DNA from: Streptomyces spinosus
Lineage (GTDB): Bacteria > Actinomycetota > Actinomycetes > Streptomycetales > Streptomycetaceae
DNA length: 64,000 nt
Direction of reading: 5' to 3'
Assembly (NCBI RefSeq): GCF_020400655.1
Contig: NZ_JAINRC010000002.1
Coordinates: 372,001-436,000, forward strand
Both the position numbers and the translations under genes were made by a program. Positions 1 through 8,504 of this stretch are shown piece by piece. The notes under the pieces were generated by a model. The model was given only the letters and a program-made list of their open reading frames with translations, made no database searches and was not told the origin of the DNA. Every line of letters starts with the position of its first letter. The stretch's first letter is position 1.

Positions 1-1
1 C

Positions 2-937
2 CGTGTGCTGGTGCACCGCCGCGCCGTCATGGAGGTCTTCGTCACGGACGCGGCACGGCTCGGTGAGGACCGCTTCGCCGTGGCCGTCCAGGCGCCCCGC
101 GCGCACGCCTACTACAACGACCACACCCAGCGGCCCGCCCTGCTCGACCCGTTGTTCCTCCTGGAGGCCGCCCGGCAGGCGGTCACCGTCGTCGCGCACC
201 AGTGGCTGGGCGTCTCGTACGACACGTCCTTCCTGATCAGCGACTGGAACACCGAGTTCACCGACCTGCCGGCGCTGCGCTCCCGCGGTGACGCGCCGGA
301 CGAACTGGTGATCGAGATCGGCACCCGCGACCTGCGGCGGCGCGGCACCCGGCTGCTGGCCGCCACGCTGGACTGCGCGTTCGTGGCCGGCGGCCGGCGG
401 GCCGGTACGAGCGTGATCGTGGCCGGGTACCTCAGCCGCGACGGCTACCAGGCCCATCGCGCCAAGAGCCGGGGGACCGTGCCGCCGCTCTCCTCCGAGC
501 GGCCGGACACCCGCGCCGGCACCCCCGTGCAACCGGCGCTCGTCGGCCGGGAGCGCCCCGGCAACGTGGTGCTCGTCGACGTCGAACGCCCGGGCGGACC
601 GCTCGCCCTGCGCGCCCTCCTGGACGTCCCGGCGCGGCACCCGGCCATGTACGACCACCCGCTGGACCACGTGCCCGCGATGGCCCTGATGGAGGCCGCC
701 CGGCAGGCGGCCGTACTCGCCGCCGGGGCGCCCGCCGACGAGCGGTACGCGCACGCCTTCCGCGCCACCTTCGGGCGGTTCGTGGAGCTGGACAGTCCGG
801 TCACCGTCACCGTGACGCCCGTCGACGGCGGGCGCCACGCGGTCGACTTCCGGCAGGACGGCGTGTCCGTGTGCACCGCCGAGGTCGGCGTCACCCGGCT
901 CCCGGCGGCGCCGGCCGCGCACCCGGACGGACGGTGA
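2..937 (+). CDS. AfsA-type double hotdog protein (butenolide synthase-like), 5' end cut by window
   Basis: Member of the AfsA (A-factor synthase) hotdog family, whose characterised members condense a beta-ketoacyl thioester with dihydroxyacetone phosphate to build the skeleton of gamma-butyrolactone, butenolide or furan signals. Two hotdog repeats are visible: the first begins at the very start with VHRRAVMEV and contains LLEAARQAV; the second, in the C-terminal half, contains YDHPLDHVPAM followed by LMEAARQAAV. At about 310 residues it lacks only the 15-20 N-terminal residues usual for AfsA, so the true start probably lies left of the window and the GTG at 5 is internal. The next gene starts 6 bases after the stop, making this part of one operon with ketosynthases, ACP and phosphatase. 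A dehydratase role is an alternative, since no other dehydratase is encoded here. Confidence 0.8.
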   Translation, partial: RVLVHRRAVMEVFVTDAARLGEDRFAVAVQAPRAHAYYNDHTQRPALLDPLFLLEAARQAVTVVAHQWLGVSYDTSFLISDWNTEFTDLPALRSRGDAPDELVIEIGTRDLRRRGTRLLAATLDCAFVAGGRRAGTSVIVAGYLSRDGYQAHRAKSRGTVPPLSSERPDTRAGTPVQPALVGRERPGNVVLVDVERPGGPLALRALLDVPARHPAMYDHPLDHVPAMALMEAARQAAVLAAGAPADERYAHAFRATFGRFVELDSPVTVTVTPVDGGRHAVDFRQDGVSVCTAEVGVTRLPAAPAAHPDGR

Positions 938-943
938 CCCGGC

Positions 944-1978
944 GTGCGGCTCAACTCACCCCTCGGACTGGTCGCCGCGGCCTGGTACCCGGAGCGGCGG
1001 CAGACCGTCGAACAGGCCCTGGCGGCCGGTGACATCGACGCCCGCACGGCGCGTGAACTCGGCTACACCTCCCTGCCGGTGAGCGAGGACACCGCGCCGC
1101 CGGACATGGCCGTCGAGGCCGCCGGCCAGGTGCTGGCGCTGTCCGGCGTCCAGGCCGACGACCTGTCGATGGTGCTCCACGCGAGCGTCCACCACCAGGG
1201 CCACGACGCCTGGTCCGCCCCGCACTACGTCGCCCACCGGCTGGGCGCCCGGCACGCCATGCCGATCGGACTGCTCCAGCAGTGCAACGGCGGTGCCGCC
1301 GGCATCGAGCTGGCCGCCGGCCGGCTGCAGGGCGACCCGGCGGCCGGGCCGGTGCTGGTGACCACCGCCGACCGCTTCCTGATGCCGAGCTGGCACCGCT
1401 GGCTCAGCGACTACGGCATGGCGGCCGGTGACGCCGCCACCGCCGTCATCGTCCACCGCCTCAGCGGGGCGGCGCCGGCGCCGGACCTGCTGCTGCGCGC
1501 CCTGGTGTCGAAGGCCGCCCCGGAGCTCGAGGTGATGCACCGCGGCGACGACGAGCTCAACGCGACCCCCATGGGCCACAGCCCGATGATCGACGTGCGG
1601 CGCACCAAGCGCGCCTTCATCAAGGCCCACGGCGTGGACTTCTTCCTGAAGACCGCCGCGGACCGCATCCGTGCCGTCGTCGAGGAGTGCCTGGCCGACG
1701 CCGGGCTCGCCGCCGACGATCCACGGCTGCGCTACGCGGTGATACCGCGCCTGGGCAGCAAGGCGATGGCGGAGGCGTACCTGCCGCCGCTGACGGAGGT
1801 CACCAGCGCCGAGGTGCTCGACCTCGGCCGGGCGACCGGGCACGTGGGGGCCGGCGACCTGAACGCCTCCCTCGCCGACCTGGCCCGCACGGACCTGCTG
1901 GCACCCGGGCAGTACGCGCTGGTGCTCAACGGCGGCGGCGGGTTCACGTTCACCGCGATGGCGGTCACCAGGGCCTGA
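944..1978 (+). CDS. KASIII-like (FabH-superfamily) protein with altered catalytic triad
   Basis: 344-residue thiolase-fold protein of the 3-oxoacyl-ACP synthase III superfamily. The nucleophile is kept (C114 in LLQQCNGGAAG) and the C-terminal glycine-rich end is present. At the positions of the FabH catalytic His and Asn, however, the sequence reads IPRLG (Arg269) and GHVGAGD (His300), with the normal 31-residue separation. It therefore probably does not perform ordinary decarboxylative Claisen condensation. KASIII relatives with changed triads, such as CerJ, act as acyltransferases, which is my inference for this one. It starts at GTG 6 bases after the AfsA-like stop. A close paralogue with the same changes lies at 13618-14661. 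Confidence 0.82.
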   Translation: MRLNSPLGLVAAAWYPERRQTVEQALAAGDIDARTARELGYTSLPVSEDTAPPDMAVEAAGQVLALSGVQADDLSMVLHASVHHQGHDAWSAPHYVAHRLGARHAMPIGLLQQCNGGAAGIELAAGRLQGDPAAGPVLVTTADRFLMPSWHRWLSDYGMAAGDAATAVIVHRLSGAAPAPDLLLRALVSKAAPELEVMHRGDDELNATPMGHSPMIDVRRTKRAFIKAHGVDFFLKTAADRIRAVVEECLADAGLAADDPRLRYAVIPRLGSKAMAEAYLPPLTEVTSAEVLDLGRATGHVGAGDLNASLADLARTDLLAPGQYALVLNGGGGFTFTAMAVTRA

Positions 1979-2050
1979 CCCACCGATCCACACCGGTCCC
2001 CACCGATCCACACCCATCCGGACCGACTCACACCACTCAAGGAGACATCC

Positions 2051-2290
2051 ATGTCCGCACAGCAGGACCGCCTCTTCACCCTCGTCGTCGACAAGCTGGG
2101 CGTCGACCCCGAGCAGCTGTCCCCCACCGCCACCCTCGACGCCCTCGAACTCGACTCGCTGCTGCTGATCGAGCTGAGCGTCCTCGTGGAGAAGGAGTTC
2201 GGCGTCCAGCTCGACGAGACGGCGCTGACCCCCGAGTCCACCCTCGGCGACATCCTCGCCGCCATCGACGCCAAGGTCTCGGTGGCCTGA
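2051..2290 (+). CDS. Acyl carrier protein
   Basis: 79-residue acidic four-helix carrier protein. The phosphopantetheine attachment serine lies in the ELDSLLLIEL motif around residue 36, following the usual LDALELDSL pattern. An excellent ribosome binding site (AAGGAGAC) precedes the ATG. It would tether the growing acyl chain for the ketosynthases and ketoreductases of this operon after activation by a phosphopantetheinyl transferase encoded elsewhere. Its stop overlaps the ATG of the FabF-type ketosynthase (TGATG), so the two are translationally coupled. No malonyl-CoA:ACP transacylase is encoded in the visible operon; the housekeeping FabD probably serves it. Confidence 0.93.
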   Translation: MSAQQDRLFTLVVDKLGVDPEQLSPTATLDALELDSLLLIELSVLVEKEFGVQLDETALTPESTLGDILAAIDAKVSVA

Positions 2291-3543
2291 TGGCGGGCAC
2301 GCAAGCGCAAGGGCGGCGCACACGGCGCTTCGACGTCGCCGTCACCGGGGTGGGTCTGGTCACCCCGGCCGGTGTGGGCGTGCGGGCCAACGTCGAGCGG
2401 GTCTGGTCGGGCGAGCCGACCGCGGCCGCCGACCCGGACCTCGCCGGGCTGCCCGTCGACTTCGCCTGCCGGGTACCGGACTTCGACGCCGGCGCCCTGC
2501 TCGGCCGGCGCACGGCGATCCGCATGGACCCCGTCAGCCACTTCGGCGTGGTGGCGGCCCGGCAGGCGGTCGAGGACGCCGGTCTCGACCCGGCGTCCTG
2601 GGACGGCGCCCGGGTGGGCGTGGTCGTCGGCACCTCGCTGGGCGGCTGGTCCACGGTGGAGCGGGAGCACGGCAAGCACCTGGCCGACGGGGCGAAATTC
2701 GTCTCGCCGCTGCTGATGGTGATGGGCCCGGTCAACATGACGGCCGGCTACATCGCCATGGACCTGAAGGCACTGGGCCCCAACCAGGTCGTCTCCACGG
2801 CCTGCGCCTCCGGCAACACGGCGATCGGGTACGCCCGCGCCCTGCTGGAGTCCGGGGCCTGCGACATCGTCCTGGCCGGCGGCGCGGAGGCGGCGATGTC
2901 CCCGACCGCGATGGCGAGCCTCGCCACGGCCGGGGCGCTCTCCACCCGCACCGACGACCCCGCGTCCGCCTCCCGCCCGTTCGACGCCGACCGCGACGGG
3001 TTCGTCGCGGGGGAGGGCGCGGCCATGCTGGTGCTGGAGCGGGTCGAGGACGCGCGGGCACGCGGCGCCCGGGTCCGGGCCCGGGTCTCCGGGTTCGGCG
3101 CGTCCGCCGACGGGCACCACGCCTCGGCGCCCGACCCGACGGGCGGCGGTGCCGAGCGGGCCGTCCGGGCGGCGCTCGCCGACGCGGGTCTGGAGCCCGG
3201 CGACGTCGACCACGTCAACGCGCACGGCACGTCCACCCCGCTCAACGACATCACCGAGGCCGGAGTGATCCGCCGGGTCTTCGGCGAGAAGCCCGCCGTC
3301 ACCTCCACCAAGGGCGTGGTCGGCCATCTGCTGGGCGCGGCCGGCGCGGCCGAGGCCGTCTACACGGTGCTCGCCGTCGAGCAGCGGCTCGTCCCGCCGA
3401 CCGCCAACCTGACCAGCCTCGACCCGGGTATCGGGGTCGACGTCGTCGCCAAGGACGCCCGGGCGATGGAGATCGGTGCCGCGGTGAACAACTCCTTCGG
3501 CTTCGGCGGCCAGAACGCGGTGATCGTGGTGACTCCCGCATGA
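2290..3543 (+). CDS. Beta-ketoacyl-ACP synthase II (FabF-type ketosynthase)
   Basis: 417-residue condensing enzyme with the complete KASI/II triad: Cys172 in STACASGN, the first His in VNAHGTSTP and the second in GVVGHLLGAAGA. It should elongate an acyl-ACP primer with malonyl-ACP. No chain-length-factor partner with a mutated cysteine is present, so it looks like an elongating FabF homologue rather than half of an aromatic type II polyketide synthase. Start chosen at ATG 2290, which overlaps the ACP stop; ends in an ATGA overlap with the following ketoreductase. It works with the ACP at 2051, the KASIII at 4352 and the two ketoreductases. Confidence 0.92.
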   Translation: MAGTQAQGRRTRRFDVAVTGVGLVTPAGVGVRANVERVWSGEPTAAADPDLAGLPVDFACRVPDFDAGALLGRRTAIRMDPVSHFGVVAARQAVEDAGLDPASWDGARVGVVVGTSLGGWSTVEREHGKHLADGAKFVSPLLMVMGPVNMTAGYIAMDLKALGPNQVVSTACASGNTAIGYARALLESGACDIVLAGGAEAAMSPTAMASLATAGALSTRTDDPASASRPFDADRDGFVAGEGAAMLVLERVEDARARGARVRARVSGFGASADGHHASAPDPTGGGAERAVRAALADAGLEPGDVDHVNAHGTSTPLNDITEAGVIRRVFGEKPAVTSTKGVVGHLLGAAGAAEAVYTVLAVEQRLVPPTANLTSLDPGIGVDVVAKDARAMEIGAAVNNSFGFGGQNAVIVVTPA

Positions 3544-4298
3544 CGGACGCCACCGTGGCCACGGCCGCCGGCGACGCCGCTGCCTCCGCGCCGACGGGCC
3601 GTTCCGTGCTCGTCACCGGCGGAAACCGCGGTATCGGACTGGCCGTCGCCCGTTCGCTCGCCGCGCGGGGCGACCGGGTGGCGGTCACCTACCGCACCGG
3701 TGAACCCCCGGCGGGGTTCCTCGCGGTGCGCTGCGACGTCACCGACGAGGAGCAGGTGGAGCGCGCCTTCAAGGAGGTCGCGGCCGCCCAGGGCCCGGTC
3801 GAGGTGCTGGTCGCCAACGCCGGGATCGCCCGGGACGGACTGCTGCCGGCCCTCGCCGACGACGCCGTCGACGCGGTGCTCGACACCAATCTGCGGGCGG
3901 TCATGCGGGTCGCCCGGCACGCCTCCCGGGCCATGATCGGCGGCCGCTGGGGCCGGATGGTGCTGATCTCCTCGGCCGTCGCGTTCACCGGCTCGCCGGG
4001 CCAGACCGCCTACACCGCCGCGAAGGCGGGCCTGGTCGGCCTCGCCCGCTCCCTGGCCTGGGAGCTCGGCAGGCGCGGCATCACCGTCAACGTCGTCGCC
4101 CCCGGCCTCGTCGAGACGGACATGCTGCGCGAGGTGCGCCCGGCCCGGCTGGAGCAGTACCTGGCGATGACGCCGCTCGGCCGCGCCGCGACCCCCGAGG
4201 AGGTGGCCGCGGCCGTGCGGTTCCTCACCAGCGAGCAGGCCACGTACATCACCGGCGCCGTGCTGCCGGTCAGCGGTGGGCTGGGCATGGGCCACTGA
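3540..4298 (+). CDS. 3-oxoacyl-ACP reductase (FabG-type SDR)
   Basis: 252-residue short-chain dehydrogenase/reductase. The NADP(H)-binding glycine motif TGGNRGIG is near residue 23, followed by the structural NAG motif (LVANAGIARDG). The catalytic Ser is in LISSAVAF and the YxxxK pair in YTAAKAG. The C-terminal VSGGLGMGH is typical of FabG. It would reduce the beta-ketoacyl-ACP made by the neighbouring ketosynthases to the beta-hydroxyacyl-ACP. Its ATG overlaps the ketosynthase stop (ATGA). A second FabG-type enzyme lies at 5386-6144, so two reductions or two substrates are likely in this pathway. Confidence 0.9.
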   Translation: MTDATVATAAGDAAASAPTGRSVLVTGGNRGIGLAVARSLAARGDRVAVTYRTGEPPAGFLAVRCDVTDEEQVERAFKEVAAAQGPVEVLVANAGIARDGLLPALADDAVDAVLDTNLRAVMRVARHASRAMIGGRWGRMVLISSAVAFTGSPGQTAYTAAKAGLVGLARSLAWELGRRGITVNVVAPGLVETDMLREVRPARLEQYLAMTPLGRAATPEEVAAAVRFLTSEQATYITGAVLPVSGGLGMGH

Positions 4299-4351
4299 CG
4301 TCCCGTGCCACCGGAACCCACCACCACGCGCGAGCACAGGAAAGGGAAACC

Positions 4352-5338
4352 ATGCCAGTCGGTGTCCTGTCGATCGGTTCCCACACCCCGGACAGGGTGG
4401 TCGACAACAAGCAGATCAGTTCCTGGACGGGAATGCCCGAGTCCTGGGTGACCGAACGCACCGGGGTGCTCCAGCGGCGCTACGCCGGGCCGGGCACGAC
4501 CACGTCCGACCTCGCCGTGCCGGCCGCGGGCGAGGCGCTCGGGGCGCTCGGGCTCGATGCGCGCCGGCGGCTCGGCGCCCTGATCGTGGCGACGAGCACG
4601 CCGGACGTGCCGCAGCCGTCGACGGCCGCGATCCTCCAGCACAAGCTGGGCCTGTCCACCCTGCCGGCCTTCGACATCAACGCCGTCTGCAGTGGTTTCC
4701 TCTACGGCCTCGCGGTCGCCGAGGGGCTCGTCACCGCCGGCCGGCACGGCGACCACGTCCTGCTCGTCGGCGCCGACATGTTCTCCACGATCATGGACCG
4801 GACGGACCGGCGCACGGTGAGCCTGTTCGGTGACGGCGCGGGCGCCGTCGTCCTCGGCGAGGTGCCCGAGGGGTACGGCCTGCAGTCCGTGCACCTGGTG
4901 ACGGACGGGGAGTTCCACCACTACGTCGGCGTGGAGGCCGGCGGGACGCGGACGCCGTTGGACGCCGAGGCCCGTGCGGCCGGGAAGCACTACTTCCGCA
5001 TGGACGGCCGCGCGGTGCGCGACTACGCGCTGTCGGTCCTGGCCAAGCTGACCGCCCAGACGCTCGACGACACGGGGCTCGCCCTGGAGGACGTCGACCG
5101 GTTCGTCTTCCACCAGGCGAACACCAGGCTGCTGGAGACCTTCGTGGCCGATGCGGGCATCGACCCCGCCCGCGTCGCCTACACGGCACCGCACCTGGGC
5201 AACACGGTCGCCGCCTCCGTACCGCTCACGCTGCACGCCACGCACCGCGAGCGGCCGCTGCGGCGCGGCGAGCGGGTGCTGCTGGCCTCGGTGGGCGGCG
5301 GCATGACCGCGGGCGCGGCCCTGCTCACCTGGTACTGA
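4352..5338 (+). CDS. 3-oxoacyl-ACP synthase III (FabH-type, intact triad)
   Basis: 328-residue KASIII with all three catalytic residues: Cys113 in INAVCSGFLYG, His in VFHQANTRLLE and Asn in LGNTVAASVPL. It should prime the pathway by condensing a short acyl-CoA with malonyl-ACP. This is not the housekeeping fabH, which in Streptomyces lies with fabD, acpP and fabF; here it sits in a specialised operon. A good ribosome binding site (AAAGGGAAA) precedes the ATG, and 53 bases separate it from the upstream ketoreductase. Its intact active site contrasts with the two altered KASIII-like proteins of the same locus. Confidence 0.92.
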   Translation: MPVGVLSIGSHTPDRVVDNKQISSWTGMPESWVTERTGVLQRRYAGPGTTTSDLAVPAAGEALGALGLDARRRLGALIVATSTPDVPQPSTAAILQHKLGLSTLPAFDINAVCSGFLYGLAVAEGLVTAGRHGDHVLLVGADMFSTIMDRTDRRTVSLFGDGAGAVVLGEVPEGYGLQSVHLVTDGEFHHYVGVEAGGTRTPLDAEARAAGKHYFRMDGRAVRDYALSVLAKLTAQTLDDTGLALEDVDRFVFHQANTRLLETFVADAGIDPARVAYTAPHLGNTVAASVPLTLHATHRERPLRRGERVLLASVGGGMTAGAALLTWY

Positions 5339-5385
5339 CCGCCCCCACCGCACGACAACGACACCCACGCAGCGAAGGAGAAGCC

Positions 5386-6144
5386 ATGAGGCTGGAGGGA
5401 CGGACCGCCGTCATCACCGGCGGCACGCGGGGCCTGGGCCGGGCGATCGCCGAGGCGTTCCTCGCGGAGGGCGCCTCGGTGGTGGCCGCCGCACGCAACC
5501 CCTACGACATCAAGGAACTCGCGGACGACCACGAGGGCCGGCTGCTGTACCAGTACACCGACGTCACCGACGAGCGGTCGGTGGAGGAGCTGATGACCGC
5601 CGCCTGCGAGGCGTACGGAGGCGTCGACATCCTGGTCAACAACGCCGGCGTCAGCCGGGACGGCAAGATCGCCCGGCTGTCGGTGGCCGACTGGAACACC
5701 ACGCTGGCCACCAATCTCACCGGTGTGTTCCTGTGCACCCGGGCGGTGATCGGCCCGATGACCACCCCGGGCAAGCCGGCGGGACCGGGCGGACGCATCA
5801 TCAACGTGTCCTCGTGCGTGGCCGGGCGGGCCGCCGTCGGGGCCGGCGCGTACAGCGCGAGCAAGGCGGCCGTGGAGATGTTCACCCGTACCTCGGCGGT
5901 CGAGCTGGCGCCCAAGAACATCCGCGTCAACTGCCTCTCGCCCGGCTACATCGACGAGGGCATGGGCAAGGAGCTGGCCGCCAACGAGCGCGCCTGGGAG
6001 AGCTACCGCGGCCGGCTGCTGTCGGACCGGCTGGGCCGTCCGGAGGAGGTGGGGGCCGCTGCCGTCTTCCTGGCCGGCGGCGAGAGCTCCTACGTCAACG
6101 GCACGGTGGTCGAGGTCAACGGGGGCCTGCTGTGGGCGGCGTGA
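5386..6144 (+). CDS. 3-oxoacyl-ACP reductase / SDR oxidoreductase (second FabG-type)
   Basis: 252-residue SDR with cofactor motif TGGTRGLG, NNAGVSRDG, catalytic Ser in NVSSCVAG and YSASK. The ending VEVNGGLLWAA is FabG-like. The ribosome binding site AAGGAGAA lies 7 bases before the ATG. It differs clearly from the ketoreductase at 3540, so each may act at a different chain position or on the oxidised product. The stop overlaps the GTG of the flavin monooxygenase (GTGA), indicating translational coupling. Confidence 0.88.
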   Translation: MRLEGRTAVITGGTRGLGRAIAEAFLAEGASVVAAARNPYDIKELADDHEGRLLYQYTDVTDERSVEELMTAACEAYGGVDILVNNAGVSRDGKIARLSVADWNTTLATNLTGVFLCTRAVIGPMTTPGKPAGPGGRIINVSSCVAGRAAVGAGAYSASKAAVEMFTRTSAVELAPKNIRVNCLSPGYIDEGMGKELAANERAWESYRGRLLSDRLGRPEEVGAAAVFLAGGESSYVNGTVVEVNGGLLWAA

Positions 6145-7706
6145 CGGACCGCCGGGCCGGGGAGCCGGTACTCGTCGTCGGCGCGGGCCCGGTCGGCCTG
6201 ATCCTGGCGTGCGAGCTGCTCCAGCAGGGCGTGGCCGTACGGGTCGTGGACGCCGGCCGGCGCGGCGACCCGCGGCACTCCCGGGCCAATGTCATCTGGC
6301 CCCGCAACCTCGAACTGCTGGACCGCGTCGGGGTGACCGGCGACCTGCTGGACATCGGCCACCGGCTGGCGGGGACGGCGTTCTACTCGCGCGGCCGGCG
6401 GCTGGCGACGGCCTGGATGAGCAGACTGCCCGACTCCCCGTACCCGTTCGCGCTCACCCTCTCGCAGAACGACACCGAGTCCGTGCTGCGGGCCAGGGTG
6501 GCCGCGCTGGGCGGCGTCGTCGAGGACGGGGTGCGGCTGACCGCCCTCGACCAGGCGGACGGGGTGCCGTCGGTGAAGCTGGAGCACGACAGCGGCCGGG
6601 TCGAGGAACTCCGGCCGGGCTGGCTCGTCGGCGCGGACGGGGCGCACAGCACCGTCCGCAAGGAACTGGGCATCGCCTACGACGGACCGCCGGTCGACGT
6701 GTCGTTCGCCATCACCGACGCCCGGCTGACCACCAGCCTGTCCGAGGACCTGTCCCACTACTGCTACGCCCCGAGCGGCGCCATCGTGCTGGGCCCGATG
6801 GGCGGCGGGGTGCACCGCATCGCGCTGAACGTGCCGCACGACGCGTACGACGAGGACAACCCGCCGCCGCGCGCGCTGTTCCAGGAGGTCGTCGACGACC
6901 GGGCGGCCGGCCGGAGCCGGGTCGAGGAGCTGTTGTGGAGCGGCTCGTTCCGGGTGCGGGTGCGGATCGCGGCCGCGTTCCGCAGCGGCCGCTGCTTCCT
7001 GGCCGGCGACGCCGCCCACGTGATCAGCCCGGCCGGCGGCCAGGGCATGAACACCGGCATGCAGGACGCGTTCAACCTGGCGTGGAAGCTGTCCGGGGTG
7101 CTCCGCGGCGAGTTCGGGGAAGGCATCCTCGACTCCTACGACAGCGAGCGGCGTGCCGTCTCCCACCAGGTGGCCCGGTCCACCCAGTGGCTGACCAAGG
7201 CCGGCCTGGTCAGCACGCCCGCGAAGGTGGCGCTGCGCGACGCGGCGTTCCGCGCGGCGGACCGCACGGGCGTGTTCCAGCGCCGGATCGCCCCCCAGCT
7301 CGGCCAGACGGCCGTCAGCTACGGCGACGACGGCCGGCATCCGCGGCTGCCGGTGAAGGTCGCGGGCCCGGCCGGCGCGGGCGCGAACGCCCCGGCGCTG
7401 TCGGCCGAGGGCTGGCCGGTGATCGACCCGGACCGGCACACCGTCCTGCTGTGGCCCGGCACGCGGACCCCGCCGGCCGGCTGGCCGGGCGCCCGCGACC
7501 GGGTGCGCGGCGCGCTGCCCGAGGGCACGCCCGTGCTGGACCTCACGCGCGCGGTCCCGGCGGGCCTCGCCCGGGCGCTGGGGCCGCGGCCGGCCGTGGC
7601 CGTGGTCCGCCCCGACGGCCACCTCCTGGCCCGGCTGGATCCCTCGAGGCCGCAGGAGACCACGCGGCTGCTCGCCCGAGCGGCCCACGCAAGGAGTCAG
7701 CCATGA
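6141..7706 (+). CDS. FAD-dependent aromatic-type monooxygenase (PheA/TfdB class)
   Basis: 521-residue flavoprotein hydroxylase. It has the N-terminal FAD-binding motif GAGPVGLILACELL, the DG motif in GADGAHSTVRKELG near residue 165, and the second FAD/NAD contact GDAAHVISPAGGQGMNTGMQ near residue 290. A poorly conserved thioredoxin-like C-terminal region follows. The family uses NAD(P)H and oxygen to hydroxylate or epoxidise carbonyl-conjugated substrates, so it probably tailors the pathway product. Start taken at GTG 6141, overlapping the upstream SDR stop; the stop overlaps the ATG of the HAD phosphatase (ATGA). Confidence 0.87.
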   Translation: MTDRRAGEPVLVVGAGPVGLILACELLQQGVAVRVVDAGRRGDPRHSRANVIWPRNLELLDRVGVTGDLLDIGHRLAGTAFYSRGRRLATAWMSRLPDSPYPFALTLSQNDTESVLRARVAALGGVVEDGVRLTALDQADGVPSVKLEHDSGRVEELRPGWLVGADGAHSTVRKELGIAYDGPPVDVSFAITDARLTTSLSEDLSHYCYAPSGAIVLGPMGGGVHRIALNVPHDAYDEDNPPPRALFQEVVDDRAAGRSRVEELLWSGSFRVRVRIAAAFRSGRCFLAGDAAHVISPAGGQGMNTGMQDAFNLAWKLSGVLRGEFGEGILDSYDSERRAVSHQVARSTQWLTKAGLVSTPAKVALRDAAFRAADRTGVFQRRIAPQLGQTAVSYGDDGRHPRLPVKVAGPAGAGANAPALSAEGWPVIDPDRHTVLLWPGTRTPPAGWPGARDRVRGALPEGTPVLDLTRAVPAGLARALGPRPAVAVVRPDGHLLARLDPSRPQETTRLLARAAHARSQP

Positions 7707-8440
7707 CGAACCGTCCCGACCCCCACCCCCTCGCCGCGGACCACGACCGCCCCGTCGTGGCGTTCTTCGACGCCGATGAGACGCTCATCGCGATGAAGAC
7801 GCCGTTCTCCCTGCTGCGCTGGCGGTTGCGCCGCCAGGGGGACATCACGGGCGCCGCCTACGAGCGGGCCGTGGAGCCGCTGCGCCGGCTGGCGTCGATG
7901 GGCGTCACACCGGTCGAGGTGGTGTCCAAGTTCTACGAGCTGCACGCGGGCATCCCCTGGGACGACGTGGTCGCCGAGGCCCGGGCCTGGTACGCCGACC
8001 TGCGCGAGCACGGCGCGCCGTTCATCGAGCCGACGGTCGCCCGGCTGCGCCGCCACCAGCAGGCGGGCCACCGCACGGTGGTGATCTCCGGTTCCTGGCC
8101 GGCGACACTGCACCCCATCACCGACGACCTGGGCATCGACCTGGTCCTGTGCACCGAGCCCGACCTGGACGCGGACGGCCGGATGACCGGCGCGATCAGG
8201 CACGCGATGTTCGGTCCGGCCAAGGCCGACGCGGTCCGCGAGGCGCTGGCGAAGTTCGGCGCGGACCCGGCGGACTGCTACGCCTACGGCGACGACCCGG
8301 GCGACCTGACCATGCTCGGCATGGTCGGCCACCCCACGGTGGTCGGCGCGAACCCCCGCATGACCGAACACGCGGCGCAGCACGGCTGGCCCACCCTGCC
8401 GGCCACCCTGGCCGCGGGGACCCGCCGCCAGCACGTGTAG
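7703..8440 (+). CDS. HAD-IB family phosphatase
   Basis: 245-residue haloacid dehalogenase-fold hydrolase resembling SerB. Motif I is FFDADETL (nucleophile and acid aspartates), motif II is VVISGSW, the motif III lysine is in FGPAKADAV, and motif IV is YGDDPGDLTML. AfsA-dependent pathways need removal of the phosphate brought in by dihydroxyacetone phosphate, and MmfP and MmyP are proposed to do this in furan and methylenomycin biosynthesis. Its place as last gene of the AfsA operon supports the same role here (inference). The start overlaps the monooxygenase stop (ATGA). Confidence 0.87.
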   Translation: MTNRPDPHPLAADHDRPVVAFFDADETLIAMKTPFSLLRWRLRRQGDITGAAYERAVEPLRRLASMGVTPVEVVSKFYELHAGIPWDDVVAEARAWYADLREHGAPFIEPTVARLRRHQQAGHRTVVISGSWPATLHPITDDLGIDLVLCTEPDLDADGRMTGAIRHAMFGPAKADAVREALAKFGADPADCYAYGDDPGDLTMLGMVGHPTVVGANPRMTEHAAQHGWPTLPATLAAGTRRQHV

Positions 8441-8504
8441 CACGGCTCGCCGCGGCCGCCCGGGTGGGCGGCGTCCCCGCGGGGGGAGCCGCCCACGGGG
8501 GTCT

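Noticed and set aside
4352..5338. The FabH-type gene as the housekeeping fatty acid fabH
   Set aside because: It is embedded in an AfsA operon with a monooxygenase and phosphatase and is not next to fabD, acpP and fabF in the usual order.
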